DNA from: Natrinema pallidum DSM 3751
GTDB taxonomy: Archaea > Halobacteriota > Halobacteria > Halobacteriales > Natrialbaceae
NCBI RefSeq assembly: GCF_000337615.1
Contig: NZ_AOII01000014.1
Location: forward strand, 1 to 41,423
DNA: 41,423 nucleotides
Reading direction: 5' to 3'
Shown here: piece by piece, positions 39,750-41,423 of the stretch
Layout of the letters: the number at the start of each line of letters is the position of its first letter
Position numbering within the stretch: the first letter of the stretch is position 1
Notes under the pieces: model-generated
What the model was told of the DNA's origin: nothing
Databases searched by the model: none
The model's input: only the letters and a program-made list of their open reading frames with translations
Translations under genes and position numbers: made by a program

Positions 39750-40310
39750 ATGAACAAGCCGACCACCAGCGACGCCGACCCCGACGACGTGACGCTCTGT
39801 ACCGGCGTCGTCACGGTCTCCTCGAATCGGAGCCTCGCTACCGACGAGGCCGGCGAGGCGATCATCACGGCGCTCGAGGACGACGGCAACGAAGTCACGG
39901 TCCGAGAGCACGTCGGCGCGGACCACGACAAGGTCCAGTCGATCGTCTCGCGACTGATCGATCGCGACGACGTCGACATCGTGATTTCCGCCGGCGCGAC
40001 CAGCGTCGAACCGACCGACATCACGCTCGACGCCGTCGAGCCGCTCCTCGAGAAGGAACTGACCGCGTTCAGCGAACTGTTTACCTTCCTGGCGTACGAC
40101 CGAGTCGGAACGAAAACCGTCGCCGCGCGGACCCTCGCGGGCGTCGCCGACGGAACGCCGGTCTTCTGTCTCCCCGGCGACGCCGACGCGGTTCGCCTCG
40201 CGCTCGAGGAGATCATCCTGTCGGAAGCGCCCATGCTCGTCGGGCTCGCACGCGAGGAGCCGGACGAGGACGACTCGACCGACGCGGATGCGGCCGACGG
40301 AGGTGCCTGA
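39750..40310 (+). CDS. moaB: MoaB/MogA family molybdenum cofactor protein, divergent
   Basis: A 186-residue protein of the MoCF-binding fold: CTGVVTVSSNRSLATDEAGEAI, then IVISAGATSVEPTDITLDAVEPLLEKELTAFSELF and VFCLPGDADAVRLALEEIIL. MoaB/MogA adenylates molybdopterin before metal insertion. The pterin-binding signature, normally GGTG...RD.T, reads GATS...TDIT, and the usual PGFGE..R is TAFSELF, so this may be a specialised paralog. Leaderless promoter (TATA at 39717-39726). The downstream MTHFS-like gene starts one base later. Confidence 0.85.
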   Translation: MNKPTTSDADPDDVTLCTGVVTVSSNRSLATDEAGEAIITALEDDGNEVTVREHVGADHDKVQSIVSRLIDRDDVDIVISAGATSVEPTDITLDAVEPLLEKELTAFSELFTFLAYDRVGTKTVAARTLAGVADGTPVFCLPGDADAVRLALEEIILSEAPMLVGLAREEPDEDDSTDADAADGGA

Positions 40311-40311
40311 C

Positions 40312-41055
40312 GTGGGCGCTTCCGACCGTGATGGGGACGCGACCGACCGGCTCGACAAGGACGCCGTCCGCGAACGCGTCTGGGACGACCTGCAGGAACG
40401 CGGCGAAGCCCGCTTTCCGTTCCCGCCCCACGGCCGCATTCCGAACTTCGCCGGGGCGAGCGAGGCCGCCGACCGACTGGCCGACCAGCCCGAGTGGGCC
40501 GAAGCGACGACGATCAAAGCGAACCCCGACGCACCGCAACTCCCCGTCCGGCGGCGGGCGCTGCGCGAGGGCAAGACGGTCTACATGGCCGTGCCGCGGC
40601 TGGCCGACGAGCGGTGTTTCCTGAAGCTCGATCCGGACGACCTCGAGGACTACGACGCGGCGACCACTGTCTCCGGCTCGTCGACACACGGCGAACAGGT
40701 CGGCCCGGGCGCGATCGACCGCGTCGACCTGATCGTCTCCGGGAGCGTCGCGGTCACCGAGGAGGGCGGCCGGATCGGAAAGGGAGAGGGCTACAGCGAC
40801 CTCGAGTACGCCGTCCTCCGGGAACTCGGTCTCGTCGACGACGCGACGCCCGTTGCGACTACCGTCCACGAGCGACAACTGATCGCGGCGTCGGTCGCGA
40901 TCGAGGCCCACGACGTTGCGATGGATCTCGTCGTCACGCCCGAGCGCGCGTTCCGTCCGGAGGGGAGCGCGCAGCCGACCGGTATCGATTGGGACCTGCT
41001 CACGGACGACCGACTCGCGGAGATTCCGGTTCTGGAGCGGCTACGGACCTCGTAG
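40312..41055 (+). CDS. 5-formyltetrahydrofolate cyclo-ligase family (MTHFSD-like) protein
   Basis: A protein of about 247 residues from GTG 40312; an ATG at 40288 overlapping moaB would add eight residues. It has KAVRERVW-type start (DKDAVRERVWDDL), RIPNFAGASEAADRL, NPDAPQLPVRRRALREGKTVYMAVPRL, and IGKGEGYSDLEYAVL in place of the classical GYGGGYYDR nucleotide loop. That variant is typical of the MTHFSD subgroup. The classical reaction is ATP-dependent closure of 5-formyl-THF to methenyl-THF; whether this subgroup does it is uncertain. Probably co-transcribed with moaB. Confidence 0.87.
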   Translation: MGASDRDGDATDRLDKDAVRERVWDDLQERGEARFPFPPHGRIPNFAGASEAADRLADQPEWAEATTIKANPDAPQLPVRRRALREGKTVYMAVPRLADERCFLKLDPDDLEDYDAATTVSGSSTHGEQVGPGAIDRVDLIVSGSVAVTEEGGRIGKGEGYSDLEYAVLRELGLVDDATPVATTVHERQLIAASVAIEAHDVAMDLVVTPERAFRPEGSAQPTGIDWDLLTDDRLAEIPVLERLRTS

Positions 41056-41423
41056 CGCGATCCGGGTGACTGCGGGGCGGTCGCTGGTGATGGATCGACT
41101 GGAGCCGGCGGCGTCGACAGAAGGGGGTCCATCCCCGGGACGCGACGGAATCCGCCGCGTCCCGATGCCAGAATCGCAGGGTGTGACGCGAGCCGGTGGG
41201 GTGGGCCCGCGTCAGCGAAATCGGTTGGCAGTGGTGGGGGAAGGGTGCTGTGGTGGGGTTGCTGGAAGTCGCGGGAGCAGTGGTGGGTGCCATCGGTGGG
41301 GCCTGCCCGTCGACCTCCATCGCGACATAGCGGCGGCTATCACTTGAACGGGGGTGATGGTACACCGATTTTACGCCGAGTTCCGCCGAGTTCAATTCGA
41401 TTTTATTCGGTCGAAATCGGCGG
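41056..41423. other. Window end without recognised gene
   Basis: 368 bp. It includes a G-rich stretch (about 41230-41302) and an AT-rich end (41370-41410) that may be a promoter for something outside the window. No supported gene. Confidence 0.4.

Noticed and set aside
41230-41302. G-rich stretch as a possible G-quadruplex
   Set aside because: The G runs are separated by several loops longer than typical for a stable quadruplex.
1-41423. tRNA, rRNA or CRISPR loci
   Set aside because: No cloverleaf with TTCRANNC box, rRNA motif or regularly spaced repeats found by eye.

Overview
The window comes from a halophilic archaeon (Halobacteria, most likely a Natrialbaceae-type genus). It has high GC, acidic proteins, Tat (twin-arginine) signals on most secreted proteins, leaderless-style TATA boxes about 25-30 nt before start codons, a HalOD1 protein and phiH1-repressor-like winged-helix proteins. 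I see no rRNA, tRNA or CRISPR array.

Layout. (1) 1-9917 is mostly chromosomal housekeeping: the end of a TraB-like gene, HalOD1, a zinc-ribbon membrane protein, a SIMPL-domain lipoprotein, carA divergent from an Lrp/AsnC regulator with a palindromic site between them, a PHP phosphoesterase, a diacylglycerol-kinase-family protein, an IPP-isomerase-like Nudix protein lacking the usual catalytic Cys, and a tight glycosyltransferase / methyltransferase / alpha-toroid operon. (2) 9918-13468 is a lower-GC accessory patch with a small Tat lipoprotein, four paralogous winged-helix proteins (two sitting in an exact segmental duplication) and another HTH gene. (3) 13469-34708 is a large chitin-utilisation locus. 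(4) 34709-41423 holds a candidate structured RNA, a methyltransferase / sulfatase-like pair, small conserved proteins, a quinone-oxidoreductase-like protein, an IS200/IS605-type remnant with a nested palindrome, a divergent MoaB and an MTHFS-like protein.

How the chitin locus appears to work. Three Tat-exported GH18 proteins, one protein with an unrecognised C-terminal domain and one subtilisin-like protease all carry a small aromatic-rich chitin-binding-like module and a PKD domain, and would break down chitin outside the cell. A complete ABC importer (lipoprotein, two permeases, ATPase) would bring in chito-oligosaccharides. A leaderless, presumably cytoplasmic GH3 enzyme of NagZ type would release GlcNAc. 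The window has no GlcNAc kinase, NagA or NagB. Instead it has a PIG-L/LmbE deacetylase, a glucose-dehydrogenase-type MDR enzyme, a SelA/DgaE-like PLP ammonia-lyase candidate, RidA, a galactonate-dehydratase-like enolase-superfamily protein whose two catalytic His are replaced, and an IclR regulator next to an inverted-repeat site. I infer a non-phosphorylated route: GlcNAc to GlcN to glucosaminate to 2-keto-3-deoxygluconate plus ammonia. This is the most interesting system in the window. The pathway assignment is inference; the gene content is seen directly.
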